Shown: positions 29,001 through 39,029, numbered from the stretch's first letter. The stretch is DNA of 64,000 nt from Flavobacterium limi (GCF_010645075.1 NZ_JAADZV010000008.1:219425-283424), one strand, 5' to 3'. The notes: generated by a model from the letters alone, not told the origin. Numbers and translations: made by a program.

Positions 29001-31430
29001 TTAAAATGAAAGATCTGTAGTGTATTGAGCGTTTATAGTAAAACCATTTACGCTCAGAAATTCTTTTTTGTTTTCAAAATCAGGAATACTTTCAGGATAA
29101 GGCTGCAGATCGATAAGATAAGATGCATTTTTTTGCATCGGACGGAAATAAAACACCATTTCCTTTGGTTTGCCTGTAACGAATTTCCGCAGGCCAATCT
29201 GCCATGGAATGCCTTTGTAAAATTCATCAGTAACAAGTTCTCCATCCATAAACCCCATTGCTGTGTCGCCTGTATATTTTACTGTGAGGTAGGCATCATT
29301 TACATATTTTGGCAAAGAATTAGGGAGATTCAAAGCCCATTTTCTCTCACTTATCTGCTTACTTTCAACGCTTAGCATAGTTTGAGGAAGCGAAATTTTA
29401 TAAGAAGAAAAAGTTTCTGCATGATCCAGTTTTTTTAAACTTCCAAAAGCTGTTTTGGGAATTATTGCAGTTTTAGGATAGATTTGTATATCAAAATTAT
29501 GATTTCTGTCACTAAGTAACTGAATGTTTTTGTCGTTTTCTAAGACCACAGCATCAGAAAAAATAAAATGTCTTTTTCCGTTAATTTTTATCCTGTATAT
29601 TTTTAACGCCATTTCTTTGCTTATAACAAGTATACGTATCACTTTTCCTGCAGCCTTTACTTTGAATTCATTTACAGCCTCATTACAGGAAACGATAGTG
29701 CTTTTCGAATTTTTATCAGTCGTGATTCCCTGAAGATTTTCGATTGTGGTATTGGAAGGGAATGAAAACTCGCTTTTGATACCTGATGGGCTAAAGAAAA
29801 TATAGTAAGGCTCAGTTAGTTCGTCATCTTTTGCCAGAAGTTGCGCTGTTGCATAATTCAGCTGAAAACCATTAAGATCAAGGTTGTAAGGAAAAATAAC
29901 GTTTTCACCACTGTCAAGATCAAACGAACGCGTTTCGGGGATCATAATAGTATTTTGCCCGGTTTTTATTTTTAAGCGTATATTTTTCTGCGCAACCATG
30001 GTGGTGTCATCCTGAAAATTATTTAGAAAAACAAATCCTGAATTGCCTTTTTTACGCACAGCATATCTCAGGGAAGATATGTTCTCTGGTTTAAGATTTG
30101 CAGCGTCCTGCGGTAGAACCGTTGTCATCGGGGCGAGCAGTTCCCCATAATCCTGCACGAAAAAATGCAGAAGTTTTAAGCGATGAAACCCCTCTCTTAT
30201 TTGTCCGTATTCACCAATAGGAGCCTGAAAGTCATAAGAAATTTTAGGAAGTCCGTAGGCTTCATCACTCATGTAAGAAGATTTTCCTTTTGGAGTTGAT
30301 CCTCCATGATACATATAGTAACCTATTCCGTTCGCTCCGCTTCCAAGGCAACGGTTAATCAGCGCATCAAAACTTTTATGCACCGCTATCGGACGACGCG
30401 TATAAACACTCATAATTCCTGAACCTAATTCTGCTGAAAATGCCGGATAATCGGTTGGGATATAACGTACGGGACTATAATCCGGAAAACGGTGCATATC
30501 CTTGTACAGAAAAAACGGTGAGTAGTCTCTTTTGGGTGTCCAGAAAGGATAAGCGTAGGCAGCTGTCACAGGGATGCTCTCGTCTGGAACAATAGCAGCA
30601 TTTCCCCAGCCGGTAGCTGTATATAGCGGTACATCCATGCCTGCGGCCTGTGATAATGATTTGAGTATTTTCATGTGATCGTTTCCTAATTGGGAATAGG
30701 GATTAACAGTGTTGGCAATTCCCACTCCTTCCTGAGTAACATTCATATCTCTTTCTGAAGCTGTCATCTCAAGAGGCTGTCCCGGATAGGTAAGTCCCCA
30801 GGGAGCTGCCGAATGCTGGTATTCGTTCTCAATTTGTATTCCAATAACTGGTCCTCCATCTTTGTAATATAAACCTTTGAGTTGTTTTCCAATCTCATTG
30901 TAAAGTCTTTCTACATATTTTAAATAAACAGGATCATTAGAGCGTATGTTTAAAGGCCTGCCCAAAAGCCAGTCGGGTAGGCCGCCATTTCGTATTTCGC
31001 CATGACAGAATGGTCCGATACGCACTATTGCTTCAATATCATTCTTTCGGCATAATGCAAGGAAATAACGTAAATCTTTATCACCTTTCCAGTCAAATAT
31101 ATTTTCTTTTTCTTCATGGAGATTCCAGAAAACATAAGTTGCAATTACATTGACGCCTCCGGCTTTAATTTTACGGATACTTTCGTCCCAGTACTTTTTT
31201 GGATAACGTGAAAAATGAAACTCAGCTACAACCGGAATTACCGGTTTATTGTCAACGGACATATAATAATTGTTCACACTTATTTTTTGCTCTTTGGGAT
31301 TTATACCTCCAAGTTTCAGTTTTTGATGTATTTCAACTTCAGGAACATTGGTGTCCAGTTCGTATACTTTCTGAGACTGCGCTGTGGAAGAAAATATAAT
31401 GCTTATTGCAACAATTATATATTTTTTCAT
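29001..31430 (-). CDS. Beta-galactosidase, GH35 family
   Basis: An 809-residue exported enzyme with signal peptide MKKYIIVAISIIFSSTAQSQ. The barrel begins PVIPVVAEFHFSRYPKKYW. The GH35 acid/base Glu is in GIQIENEYQHS (about residue 200) and the nucleophile Glu in PAFSAELGSGI (about 334). Long C-terminal beta domains follow, ending with a jelly-roll-like region. GH35 enzymes release terminal beta-galactose, for example from galactan or arabinogalactan side chains of pectin. It is convergent with the pectinase gene and divergent from a GH2 gene. Confidence 0.92.
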   Translation of the reverse strand: MKKYIIVAISIIFSSTAQSQKVYELDTNVPEVEIHQKLKLGGINPKEQKISVNNYYMSVDNKPVIPVVAEFHFSRYPKKYWDESIRKIKAGGVNVIATYVFWNLHEEKENIFDWKGDKDLRYFLALCRKNDIEAIVRIGPFCHGEIRNGGLPDWLLGRPLNIRSNDPVYLKYVERLYNEIGKQLKGLYYKDGGPVIGIQIENEYQHSAAPWGLTYPGQPLEMTASERDMNVTQEGVGIANTVNPYSQLGNDHMKILKSLSQAAGMDVPLYTATGWGNAAIVPDESIPVTAAYAYPFWTPKRDYSPFFLYKDMHRFPDYSPVRYIPTDYPAFSAELGSGIMSVYTRRPIAVHKSFDALINRCLGSGANGIGYYMYHGGSTPKGKSSYMSDEAYGLPKISYDFQAPIGEYGQIREGFHRLKLLHFFVQDYGELLAPMTTVLPQDAANLKPENISSLRYAVRKKGNSGFVFLNNFQDDTTMVAQKNIRLKIKTGQNTIMIPETRSFDLDSGENVIFPYNLDLNGFQLNYATAQLLAKDDELTEPYYIFFSPSGIKSEFSFPSNTTIENLQGITTDKNSKSTIVSCNEAVNEFKVKAAGKVIRILVISKEMALKIYRIKINGKRHFIFSDAVVLENDKNIQLLSDRNHNFDIQIYPKTAIIPKTAFGSLKKLDHAETFSSYKISLPQTMLSVESKQISERKWALNLPNSLPKYVNDAYLTVKYTGDTAMGFMDGELVTDEFYKGIPWQIGLRKFVTGKPKEMVFYFRPMQKNASYLIDLQPYPESIPDFENKKEFLSVNGFTINAQYTTDLSF

Positions 31431-31767
31431 TGATTTGGTTATTGTATTGGTTCAGGTTAGTTAATCAAATATATACTTCTCAATGGAGAAAACTATCATG
31501 TTGTATCCTGAAACAGTGTTATTTGCATTCATTAAGTTTTGTTAAAATTATGATCAATCGTAATTCAGTATTTTTTAAAACTAAAACCGTTCTGTATGGG
31601 ATTTGTTGTATATTTTTTTGTTTAACAATTTATACTGTAAATCAGGAAGATTTGGCAATCATAAGTGTTTTTTTATTAGATTTATAAAAATTAAGCCGGT
31701 AACCTTTTATAAAGAATAGGTTAATGAGTTGCATCCGACGAAATATGAATCACCAAATCTTTAGACG
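31431..31767. other. Divergent promoter region between GH35 and GH2 genes
   Basis: A 337-bp AT-rich spacer between two divergently transcribed glycosidase genes. It must hold both promoters. I see no clear inverted repeat shared by the two sides, and a 93-codon plus-strand frame inside it has no family features. Confidence 0.45.
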
Positions 31768-33621
31768 ATGAGAATTAAACTTTCAATATTACTTTGTTTA
31801 TTTACAATTAATTATATAAAAGCTCAGGGGAATTTAATAGTCAATAGTGAAAGCAGAAAATCGGTTTCTTTAAATGGAGCCTGGAATTATATTGTTGATC
31901 CCTATGAAACAGGAGCTTATGATTATCGTTTAAAAGAAAGAAAAGAAAATGATCCTGGCGCATATTGGAATGTACCCGTACTCGAAAAGAAAAGTGACTG
32001 GACTGAGCACGGTTACAGCGGATTGTACAGCATGCAGGTACCGGGTGACTGGAACTCACAAGTAGAAGCATTAAAGTTTTATGAAGGAACTGTATGGTAC
32101 CATAAATCTTTTGATAAGCCCAGTATAAATGAAAATGAAGATGTGTATCTTTATTTTGGAGCTGTAAATTATAAATCGTCTATTTATCTTAATGGAAAGA
32201 AACTTGGCAGTCACAAAGGCGGATTTACTCCTTTTAATTTTAAGATACCGGCCGAATTATTAAAAAACACCAACAACCAGCTTGTGGTCATGATCAACAA
32301 TAAACGCTTTATTGATGAAATCCCAACCACAAATACCGATTGGTGGAACTACGGTGGCATTACGAGAGATGTTAAACTGCTTTTGTTACCTAAACAGTTT
32401 ATTCAGCAGTATCATATCCAGCTGGATGAGAAGACTGATGCCCTTTCAGCTAAAAAAAGCAATAATTGGCAGGTTAAGGGATGGATTAAACTTAATGAAG
32501 CTGTTACTGATGGAAAAATCCTTGTTGAAATTCCCGAATTAAAAGTAAATAAAGAGTTTAAAGTCAACGGCGATTCGGTGTCAGTCGCTTTTAACGCCAA
32601 AAATCTGAATTTATGGTCACCGAAAAATCCAAAGCTATATCCTATAAATCTAAGATATAAAGGAGTAGATTTAACAGATAAAATTGGTTTCCGAACCATA
32701 CAAGTAGAAGGAGAAAAATTATTACTGAATGGTAAAGATCTTTTTTTACGGGGTATTTGCCTTCATGAAGAAGTAATTCCGGAAGTACGCCGCGCGCACA
32801 GTATGAAAGATGCTTCAAAAATGTTAAGTTATGTAAAAGAACTGCATAGCAATATGGTGCGTTTGTCACACTATCCACATAATGAAAATATGGTTCGCGC
32901 AGCTGATTCCCTCGGAATTCTGATCTGGGATGAGATTCCTGTATATTGGACAATTGATTTTGGAAATCCCGAAGTGCTGAAAAAAGCACAGCAGCAATTG
33001 AAAGAAATGATTGCACGTGATCGAAACAGGGCATCAGTATTTATTTGGTCCGTTGGAAATGAAACACCTGTAAGTGAAAACAGAAACCTTTTTATGAGTA
33101 CTCTTGTTAAAAATGCAAAGTCATTAGATCCTACCAGGCTGGTTTCTGCGGCACTGGAGGTTAGATATAATTCAGGCGTAAATTATGTCGATGATCCATT
33201 GGGAGAGTTTACTGATATTGTTTCGTTAAATGAATATCTGGGCTGGTACGGTTCAACCCCGGATGGCTGTAGAACGGCAGAGTGGGGCAGTAAGTATAAA
33301 AAGCCTTTCTTTATTAGTGAAACCGGAGCAGAAGCAAAATTTGGTTTTAATGACGAAAAGGAAAGCCGTTTCAGCGAGGAATATCAGGAATGGTTTTATA
33401 AGGAGCAAATAGATATGTTTAAAAATAAATTTCCGAAAAACTATGTGGGTGTCAGCCCATGGATACTATTTGATTTTAAATCTCCAAAAAGAAATAATCC
33501 GGAATATCAAAACGGGTTTAACCGAAAAGGACTTATTGATGAGTATGGCAATAAAAAGAAAGCATTTTATATTTTGCAGGAATATTATAAAGAACAGGAA
33601 AAGAAAGACACAAACCATTAA
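31768..33621 (+). CDS. GH2 family glycosidase (beta-glucuronidase/beta-galactosidase type)
   Basis: A 617-residue exported enzyme (signal peptide MRIKLSILLCLFTINYIKAQ), the compact three-domain GH2 form. The sugar-binding domain includes YSGLYSMQVPGDWNSQ and YLYFGAVNYKSSIYLNGKKLG. The barrel carries the acid/base Glu in FIWSVGNETP (about residue 430) and the nucleophile Glu in KPFFISETGAEA (about 518). Length and layout fit bacterial beta-glucuronidases, but beta-galactosidases of this type exist too. It probably trims uronic acid or galactose from pectic side chains. Confidence 0.9.
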   Translation: MRIKLSILLCLFTINYIKAQGNLIVNSESRKSVSLNGAWNYIVDPYETGAYDYRLKERKENDPGAYWNVPVLEKKSDWTEHGYSGLYSMQVPGDWNSQVEALKFYEGTVWYHKSFDKPSINENEDVYLYFGAVNYKSSIYLNGKKLGSHKGGFTPFNFKIPAELLKNTNNQLVVMINNKRFIDEIPTTNTDWWNYGGITRDVKLLLLPKQFIQQYHIQLDEKTDALSAKKSNNWQVKGWIKLNEAVTDGKILVEIPELKVNKEFKVNGDSVSVAFNAKNLNLWSPKNPKLYPINLRYKGVDLTDKIGFRTIQVEGEKLLLNGKDLFLRGICLHEEVIPEVRRAHSMKDASKMLSYVKELHSNMVRLSHYPHNENMVRAADSLGILIWDEIPVYWTIDFGNPEVLKKAQQQLKEMIARDRNRASVFIWSVGNETPVSENRNLFMSTLVKNAKSLDPTRLVSAALEVRYNSGVNYVDDPLGEFTDIVSLNEYLGWYGSTPDGCRTAEWGSKYKKPFFISETGAEAKFGFNDEKESRFSEEYQEWFYKEQIDMFKNKFPKNYVGVSPWILFDFKSPKRNNPEYQNGFNRKGLIDEYGNKKKAFYILQEYYKEQEKKDTNH

Positions 33622-33927
33622 AAGTTTACTAAAAAACTATTCTTTATAGTACGTAAAGTAAATAAGTTTCACAATATAAATAATGCATTTTCGGGCAACC
33701 AGATTATTGCTGATTTCGTATCTGATTTTTCTGAGCTTGAATTTAGGAAAACGAACCAAGAAATAGGTCCGAAAAACTAAGTGTAAATAACAGGCTTTAG
33801 CAAGATTAAAAGAGATGATGCCATATAACCTCTGCTATTAGTAATACAATAGTTCCAAATTCTATTTCATCAAATTTAAAGAACCATAAAGCTGTAAAGT
33901 GTAATTATACTGCAATAAATAATTATT
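33622..33927. other. Intergenic region, nothing recognised
   Basis: About 300 bp of AT-rich sequence between the GH2 gene and a small lipoprotein gene. No hairpin terminator with a T-run and no gene with family features is visible. Confidence 0.4.
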
Positions 33928-34107
33928 ATGAAAAAGTATTTAAATTTAAACTTGATCGTAATCCTGTTGATTACTCTATTACTATTGTCATGTAAAAACA
34001 ATATAAGTGCAGGAGTTGGCAGTGACGGAAAAAGTCTTGACTCTACAGGAACAAACACCGACACGACTAGTGTACCACAAAAAAGTTCAAAAGTAATAGT
34101 TGAATAG
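33928..34107 (+). CDS. Small lipoprotein
   Basis: A 59-residue frame from ATG 33928 to TAG 34107. It begins MKKYLNLNLIVILLITLLLL followed by SCKNN, a textbook lipoprotein signal peptide with the lipobox Cys at residue 22. The remaining 37 residues are Ser/Thr/Gly-rich and probably unstructured. No family recognised. Such tiny lipoproteins are common in Flavobacterium; whether it is expressed cannot be judged. Nothing in the neighbourhood suggests a role. Confidence 0.6.
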   Translation: MKKYLNLNLIVILLITLLLLSCKNNISAGVGSDGKSLDSTGTNTDTTSVPQKSSKVIVE

Positions 34108-34402
34108 AGATTATGTATGCCGATTACTTTAGCTACAAATATCCAGGTAAAAGAGAACAATATATCTGCGAAGTACATTTCTCTTCCCAGTAGTTGCTTG
34201 TAGAATTAAGTAAATCTAGTCTAAAATTTATTCTGCACATTTCTCCATAGTCAAACCTGAAAGGCCGTGAATATTCAAAACCTCATCTTTAATGGCTATT
34301 TTGTTTTTGATGTATTGCCGCGTGATTATGTAACAATACGGAAAAACTATATAAAGAGTTTTTCAACGCAAATATTATTTTAGAGGGAATAAAATTTCAC
34401 TT
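34108..34402. other. Intergenic region before the catalase-like gene
   Basis: About 295 bp with no convincing frame. Its 3' end (TTTTAGAGGGAATAAAATTT) may hold the ribosome-binding region of the catalase-like gene. Confidence 0.35.
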
Positions 34403-35512
34403 ATGACATCTATCCGCAATTATGTTCCTTTTAATGAAAATGTCGAAGTGCAGCAGCCATACGAGCAAGAAATCACTCAGAAAATTGTAGATTCTATGGC
34501 TAGGGTGAACAAACTCATGTATGAAAAATACCGTCATGCCATTCGTGATGCACATGCTAAAAGCCACGGAATTTTAAAAGGAGAACTTCAAATATATGAT
34601 AAACTGCCTGAACATCTTTCGCAGGGAATATTTAGAAATCCAAAAACTTATCCGGTTATTGTGCGTTTCTCAACAGCACAGTCAGCAATTGTACCCGATA
34701 AAATGTCAGCATTTAGAGGAATGGCCATCAAAATAATTGGTGTTGAAGGTCAAAAGCTGCTCCCGGAATTAGCAGATGCAATGACTCAGGACTTTTTGTT
34801 AGTTAACTATCCGATTATTCCAACAGGAACTATAAAAGAATATTTAAAAATGCAGGAAGGACTCGAAAGCCAGGCGCAAAACGGAGAGTTTGTCCAGAAA
34901 ATAGCACAGAAAGCGGCTGTTGGCGTACAAAATGTTCTGGCCGCTGTTGGATTGGCTGATGATACCAATCAATTGAGCGCACCGGGTCCGCATATTTTGG
35001 GAGATACCTATTTCAGCATGGCGGCTCTTCGTTACGGAAATTACGTAGCGAAAATTAATGTAAAGCCACTTTCGGAAAATATTAAAGAATTATCAGGAAA
35101 AAAAATAGATGAGAAAATTATTGATGCAGATGAAAATGCGTTTTTAACCAAAATTATTTCTGATTTCTTCGAGAAGGGAACGGCTGAGTATGAGATGGGC
35201 GTACAGCTTTGTACCAATCTTGAAACCATGCCGGTTGAAGACGGATCTGTACAATGGCCAGAAGATGAAAGTCCTTATCAGCCTGTTGCAAAACTAATTT
35301 TTAGACCGCAGCTGTCTTATAGTCCTGAACGTCGTGTTTATGCAGATGATGTTTTGAGTTTTAATCCGTTTCATTGCCTGCCCGAGCACCGGCCATTAGG
35401 AAATATAATGCGTGTCCGAAAGCTGGCGTATGAAACCTCAAGCCTTTACAGACATCATATGAATGTGCAGCCGTTAATTGAACCCAAAACTATAGAAGAA
35501 CTACCGGATTAA
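34403..35512 (+). CDS. Catalase-like heme protein (y4iL type)
   Basis: A 369-residue soluble protein of the small catalase-related class. RNPKTYPVIVRFSTAQSAIVPDKMSAFRGMAIKIIG matches the catalase core in broken form: RFST followed by an RGMAIK segment. LLVNYPIIPTG corresponds to the FLVNxPV stretch of this subclass, and the C-terminal FNPFHCLPEHRPLG resembles the heme-side region of catalases. There is no signal peptide. These proteins may be catalases, peroxidases or lipoxygenase-linked enzymes. A 36-bp gap to the oxidoreductase gene suggests an operon. Confidence 0.82.
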   Translation: MTSIRNYVPFNENVEVQQPYEQEITQKIVDSMARVNKLMYEKYRHAIRDAHAKSHGILKGELQIYDKLPEHLSQGIFRNPKTYPVIVRFSTAQSAIVPDKMSAFRGMAIKIIGVEGQKLLPELADAMTQDFLLVNYPIIPTGTIKEYLKMQEGLESQAQNGEFVQKIAQKAAVGVQNVLAAVGLADDTNQLSAPGPHILGDTYFSMAALRYGNYVAKINVKPLSENIKELSGKKIDEKIIDADENAFLTKIISDFFEKGTAEYEMGVQLCTNLETMPVEDGSVQWPEDESPYQPVAKLIFRPQLSYSPERRVYADDVLSFNPFHCLPEHRPLGNIMRVRKLAYETSSLYRHHMNVQPLIEPKTIEELPD

Positions 35513-35548
35513 ATAGCAGATAATTTTACAGATATAAAAATAGTATTT

Positions 35549-36682
35549 ATGAAAAAATATAAAGTTGGAATAATAGGATATGGCGGATTTGGTAAATTTT
35601 TGCACCACTGGTGGTCTAAAATTGATAATGTGGAGGTTACAGCTGTGGCAGATCACGGAACGCATATTCAGGATGCGAAAAAACTAGAACGATACTCAAA
35701 CTGGGAAGATCTTATAGAAGACTCTGAAATCGATATTGTGAGTATTGTTACACCGCCAGGTCTTCATGCCGAAATGGCTTGTGCAGCCATGAAAGCGGGA
35801 AAACATGTACTGCTCGAAAAACCTATAGCCATAACAGAAGAGCAAGCCAGACAGATTCTTGAGGTTCAAAAAGAGACAGGCAGAGTGATTACGGTTGATC
35901 ATATGATTCGTTACAATCCTATCATACAGGCTATTAAAGAATTATCAAACAAAGGAGTTTTTGGTAAAATCCGTCATGCTGTTGTTAACAATTATGCACA
36001 GGATGAAGCATTACCTCCAGAACACTGGTTTTGGAACAAGGAAGTTTCCGGAGGTATTATGGTAGAACACGGCGTGCATTTTTTTGATATCATAAATGCA
36101 TTGGGAGGACAAAAGCGTAAAAAAGTATGCGGTGTTTGGCACGATCGCAATGAGCAGCAACGCGACCGTGTTTCGGCATTAGTTCAGTATGATGAAGGAT
36201 TGACAGCCTCTTATTATCATGCCTTCTCAGGTCCTGGATTTTTCGAACAGACTACCATTCAATTGGCTTATGATCTCGCTCGTATTGAAATTGAAGGCTG
36301 GATGCCGATGAAAGGCAAGATCAAAATTCTGGGCAATGCAGATACAAGAATGCTTCTTAAAAATATTCCCGGCTGGGCTGAAACTCATTTTGAAAAATTT
36401 GGAGAAATGAGCGATGAGTCCAGACCCGAGGGCTGGGGTTCTGTTACAGATGGAGAAGAAAAAAAACAAGGAATCTTTGCAGGCGGCATACACTACGAAA
36501 CTGACCAGATGCTTTCCGGAACATTTGAAATACAGCAAACAAAAGGAGAAGTTTATGGTAACTGTGTACAGCTTATTCTTTCGGATATGATTCGTAAAAT
36601 AGAGAATAAGAATCATACATTGACAATTACAATTGAAGATGCGTTTGAAGCCTTAAAAACAGCTTTGCTTGCCTCCAGTTAG
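35549..36682 (+). CDS. Gfo/Idh/MocA-family NAD(P)-dependent oxidoreductase
   Basis: A 377-residue enzyme with Rossmann start KVGIIGYGGFGKFLHHWWSK, the family EKP motif in GKHVLLEKPIAITEEQAR, and a C-terminal alpha/beta domain containing the HGVHFFDIINALGG segment, where a catalytic His is expected. The family oxidises or reduces sugars, inositols and related compounds; nothing fixes the substrate here. It follows the catalase-like gene by 36 bp. The normal length and intact motifs indicate a working enzyme. Confidence 0.9.
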   Translation: MKKYKVGIIGYGGFGKFLHHWWSKIDNVEVTAVADHGTHIQDAKKLERYSNWEDLIEDSEIDIVSIVTPPGLHAEMACAAMKAGKHVLLEKPIAITEEQARQILEVQKETGRVITVDHMIRYNPIIQAIKELSNKGVFGKIRHAVVNNYAQDEALPPEHWFWNKEVSGGIMVEHGVHFFDIINALGGQKRKKVCGVWHDRNEQQRDRVSALVQYDEGLTASYYHAFSGPGFFEQTTIQLAYDLARIEIEGWMPMKGKIKILGNADTRMLLKNIPGWAETHFEKFGEMSDESRPEGWGSVTDGEEKKQGIFAGGIHYETDQMLSGTFEIQQTKGEVYGNCVQLILSDMIRKIENKNHTLTITIEDAFEALKTALLASS

Positions 36683-36752
36683 TTTTTTATTTTTCCTTTA
36701 ATTATATAATGGAATTATTTTAAAATATAAATTTCCCATAAGGCTTACAGTG

Positions 36753-36760
36753 TAATTTTG
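36753..36760 (+). promoter_or_regulatory. Candidate -7 box TAATTTTG
   Basis: Exact TAnnTTTG match 18 bp upstream of the ATG at 36779. It overlaps a possible upstream TTG start (36758), which argues for the ATG as the true start. Confidence 0.45.
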
Positions 36761-36778
36761 CATCATAAATTAATAGTT

Positions 36779-37144
36779 ATGAAATTTTTAGAAACAAAAT
36801 TCCACGGTTATATAGACTACTTAATAGGCCTGTTGCTGCTTTTTGTCCCATCGTTATTTGGCTTAGAAGCGCATTCAGTACAAAGTCTTATTTTTTATAT
36901 ATTTGGTATTTTCACAATCTTTTTAAGTCTGCAGACAGATTACGAAGCCGGAATATATAAGCTCCTTCCGATGGAGGCTCATATTTTTATTGAGATTCTG
37001 TCCGGTATATTTTTTGCGCTTTCGCCATGGATATTCGGTTTTGCAGGAAAGGTGTTCCTTCCTCATTTACTTGGTGGCAGCATTGTTGTTTTTTTAGCTT
37101 TGGCCACAAAAACACATAACAGCACTTTGCATAGATTATTCTGA
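36779..37144 (+). CDS. SPW-repeat-like small membrane protein
   Basis: A 121-residue protein with four hydrophobic helices: LIGLLLLFVPSLFGL, LIFYIFGIFTIFLSLQ, IEILSGIFFALSPWIFGF and LLGGSIVVFLALAT. The SPWIFGF segment is the SPW-type motif, so it is an inner-membrane protein of that family, whose function is unknown. I take the ATG at 36779 because an upstream TTG lies within the likely promoter. It is followed by a strong terminator at 37314. Confidence 0.8.
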   Translation: MKFLETKFHGYIDYLIGLLLLFVPSLFGLEAHSVQSLIFYIFGIFTIFLSLQTDYEAGIYKLLPMEAHIFIEILSGIFFALSPWIFGFAGKVFLPHLLGGSIVVFLALATKTHNSTLHRLF

Positions 37145-37313
37145 TATGCTAAATATTTAGAAAAGAAAAAGAAGATGGTTTAGATTTAAGTTTTGCCTTA
37201 TGCTTGATTTTTGCGGTAAAGCACTGTTTGGTTTTGGTGGAGTTTGCATTCAGTCAAAACAGCAACAGTCTTGTACATAATATGAGATTGTAAAACATGT
37301 TGCTGTATTATTG

Positions 37314-37344
37314 AAAGAACTGCTGATGACAGCAGTTCTTTTTG
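37314..37344 (+). terminator. Strong intrinsic terminator, probably bidirectional
   Basis: Perfect 12-bp inverted repeat AAAGAACTGCTG / CAGCAGTTCTTT with an ATGA loop and T-run. It lies between the convergent membrane-protein gene and the acidic-protein gene and can serve both. Confidence 0.85.
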
Positions 37345-37366
37345 TTTGAGTCAAAATCTCTATACA

Positions 37367-37741
37367 TTAAAATTTTTTGCTGCCGGACCGGTCATTATTT
37401 TTGTGGTCATCGTTAAGTTCATCGTTTTTAATCTCTTCATTGCTGAGCTCGCCAATCTCAAACTCTTTGTTCACCGGGTTATCCTGATCCAGTTCAATGG
37501 TTTCAAATTCACTGCTCACCGAACTGTTAACTTCTGTTTCAAATCCTTCTGATGGATCATTATTTAAAAGATCCTTTTCAATGTCTTGTTCGGTTATGTC
37601 TTTTGAGTCGCTGTCTGACTCATTGTCGAGATTTTCAGAATCATAAGGATTGCTGTTCAGGTCTGTGCCCTTTCTGTCTGAATTCAATATCTTGCCATCT
37701 GCCTGATGAAAAAGTTTTCCTGTGTTGATTTTATCGTCCAT
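37367..37741 (-). CDS. Acidic, probably disordered protein
   Basis: A 124-residue protein with very many Asp, Glu, Asn and Ser residues and few hydrophobic ones, ending in KKF. No signal peptide, membrane segment or known domain. The composition predicts intrinsic disorder; similar short acidic proteins are common in Flavobacteria, where their role is unknown. It is monocistronic, with a bidirectional terminator just beyond its stop. The coherent start and the terminator support a real gene. Confidence 0.6.
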   Translation of the reverse strand: MDDKINTGKLFHQADGKILNSDRKGTDLNSNPYDSENLDNESDSDSKDITEQDIEKDLLNNDPSEGFETEVNSSVSSEFETIELDQDNPVNKEFEIGELSNEEIKNDELNDDHKNNDRSGSKKF

Positions 37742-38090
37742 GATAGTAAATTTTTAATTTTGCCTCAAATTAGAAAATAAGCTCACACTTACATTACAAA
37801 ATAACTGTCAGGATTTACAGCATTACGACCGATGACTATCTGACATTACCTTCTGTCTCATAAAGAAACAGTTAGAATGCCTGCTCAAAAATTACAACAA
37901 GCTTTTTTTTTGAATGTTAAAAAAAAATCTTTTAACTATCCTTATTCACCGGTTTTTTGCTGTTCTTTAATCATTTCCGCATTTAAACTGTCTGATAAGA
38001 TATTGCAATCCATGTCAACAAGATTAATTATTTCAATAAAATTATTTGTTTTTCACATTATACAATCGTTGGATTGAAAAAATATTAGAA
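37742..38090. other. Intergenic region, nothing recognised
   Basis: About 350 bp between the acidic-protein gene and the stop of the dioxygenase gene. A 66-codon frame on the plus strand has no family features. No terminator or RNA gene is evident. Confidence 0.4.
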
Positions 38091-39029
38091 TTAATTTATC
38101 TTAACCAAATGGGCTTCAATCGCAGCTCTGTCAGATTCATATTGAGAAGGAAGTTTTAAGTTTTTACCTAATTCTTCTAAGCTCTCATCTACTGTAAATC
38201 CAGGATTGTCGGTAGCGATTTCAAATAAAACGCCGCCTGGTTCCCTGAAATACAGAGAGTGGAAATAATTTCTGTCAATTTGCGGCGTAATAGACAATCC
38301 GTGAGCTTCGATTTTTTCACGGAAGTGCATTAAAACTTCATCATTTTTTACTCTAAAAGCAACGTGATGGACAGTTCCGTTTGCATTAAGACCACGTTTT
38401 TCATCAGCCAATTCAACCAAGTCTACAATTGCTGCATTATCTACTGTATCAGTTGCGTAGCGATAACGGTTAACATCCTGATCGATTAATTTATAACCAA
38501 ATATTTCAGTTAAAATAGCTGCAGTTGGTTTGATATTATTTAAAGTCAAAGTAATGTTATGAAAACCTCTAGTAGCCACATCTGCTTTTACTTCTTCAGT
38601 TTCCCAGGGCTTTCTGTTATCGTGTGTTTTAGATTCGATTAACTCTAATTTTAAACCGTCCGGATCTAAGAAAGTCAAGTATTTTTCTCCAAATTTTTCT
38701 GCCGGTTTGTTGTAAATCACATTGTATTGCTCAAAACGTTTCTGCCAGAAATCTAAACTGCCTTTTGGAACAGAATACCCAATTTCTGTTGCCATTCCGG
38801 AACCTTTTTTTCCTTGCTGGATACCTTCTCCCCATGGGAAAAAAGTCAAAATTGTTCCAGCGCTTCCCACTTCGTCACCAAAGTAAAAATGGTACGTTCC
38901 GGGATCATCAAAATTTACTGTTTTTTTGATAAATCTTAATCCTAATATATTAGAGTAAAAGTTAAAGTTACGTTTGGCATCACCTGCAATAGCAGTAATA
39001 TGGTGTAAACCTAAAATTTTATTTTCCAT
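38091..39029 (-). CDS. Ring-cleaving dioxygenase (MhqO-like, glyoxalase/VOC fold)
   Basis: A 312-residue cytoplasmic protein with two vicinal-oxygen-chelate modules. Metal ligands are expected at GLHHITAIAGDA near the N-terminus, HHVAFRVKNDE in the second half and the Glu in GVLFEIATDNPGF. This is the MhqO/MhqA/YkcA group, which handles hydroquinones and related catechols in quinone stress responses. Its promoter carries a TTAACCTAGATTAA palindrome shared with two other detoxification operons nearby, and it is divergent from a sigma-54 activator gene. Confidence 0.92.
   Translation of the reverse strand: MENKILGLHHITAIAGDAKRNFNFYSNILGLRFIKKTVNFDDPGTYHFYFGDEVGSAGTILTFFPWGEGIQQGKKGSGMATEIGYSVPKGSLDFWQKRFEQYNVIYNKPAEKFGEKYLTFLDPDGLKLELIESKTHDNRKPWETEEVKADVATRGFHNITLTLNNIKPTAAILTEIFGYKLIDQDVNRYRYATDTVDNAAIVDLVELADEKRGLNANGTVHHVAFRVKNDEVLMHFREKIEAHGLSITPQIDRNYFHSLYFREPGGVLFEIATDNPGFTVDESLEELGKNLKLPSQYESDRAAIEAHLVKIN

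Noticed and set aside
31406..31687. 93-codon plus-strand frame between the GH35 and GH2 genes
   Set aside because: Cys- and Phe-rich low-complexity translation, no family features, and it starts inside the opposite-strand GH35 gene's 5' end; it is promoter sequence.
37877..38077. 66-codon plus-strand frame
   Set aside because: No recognisable domain or start context; AT-rich chance frame between two minus-strand genes.
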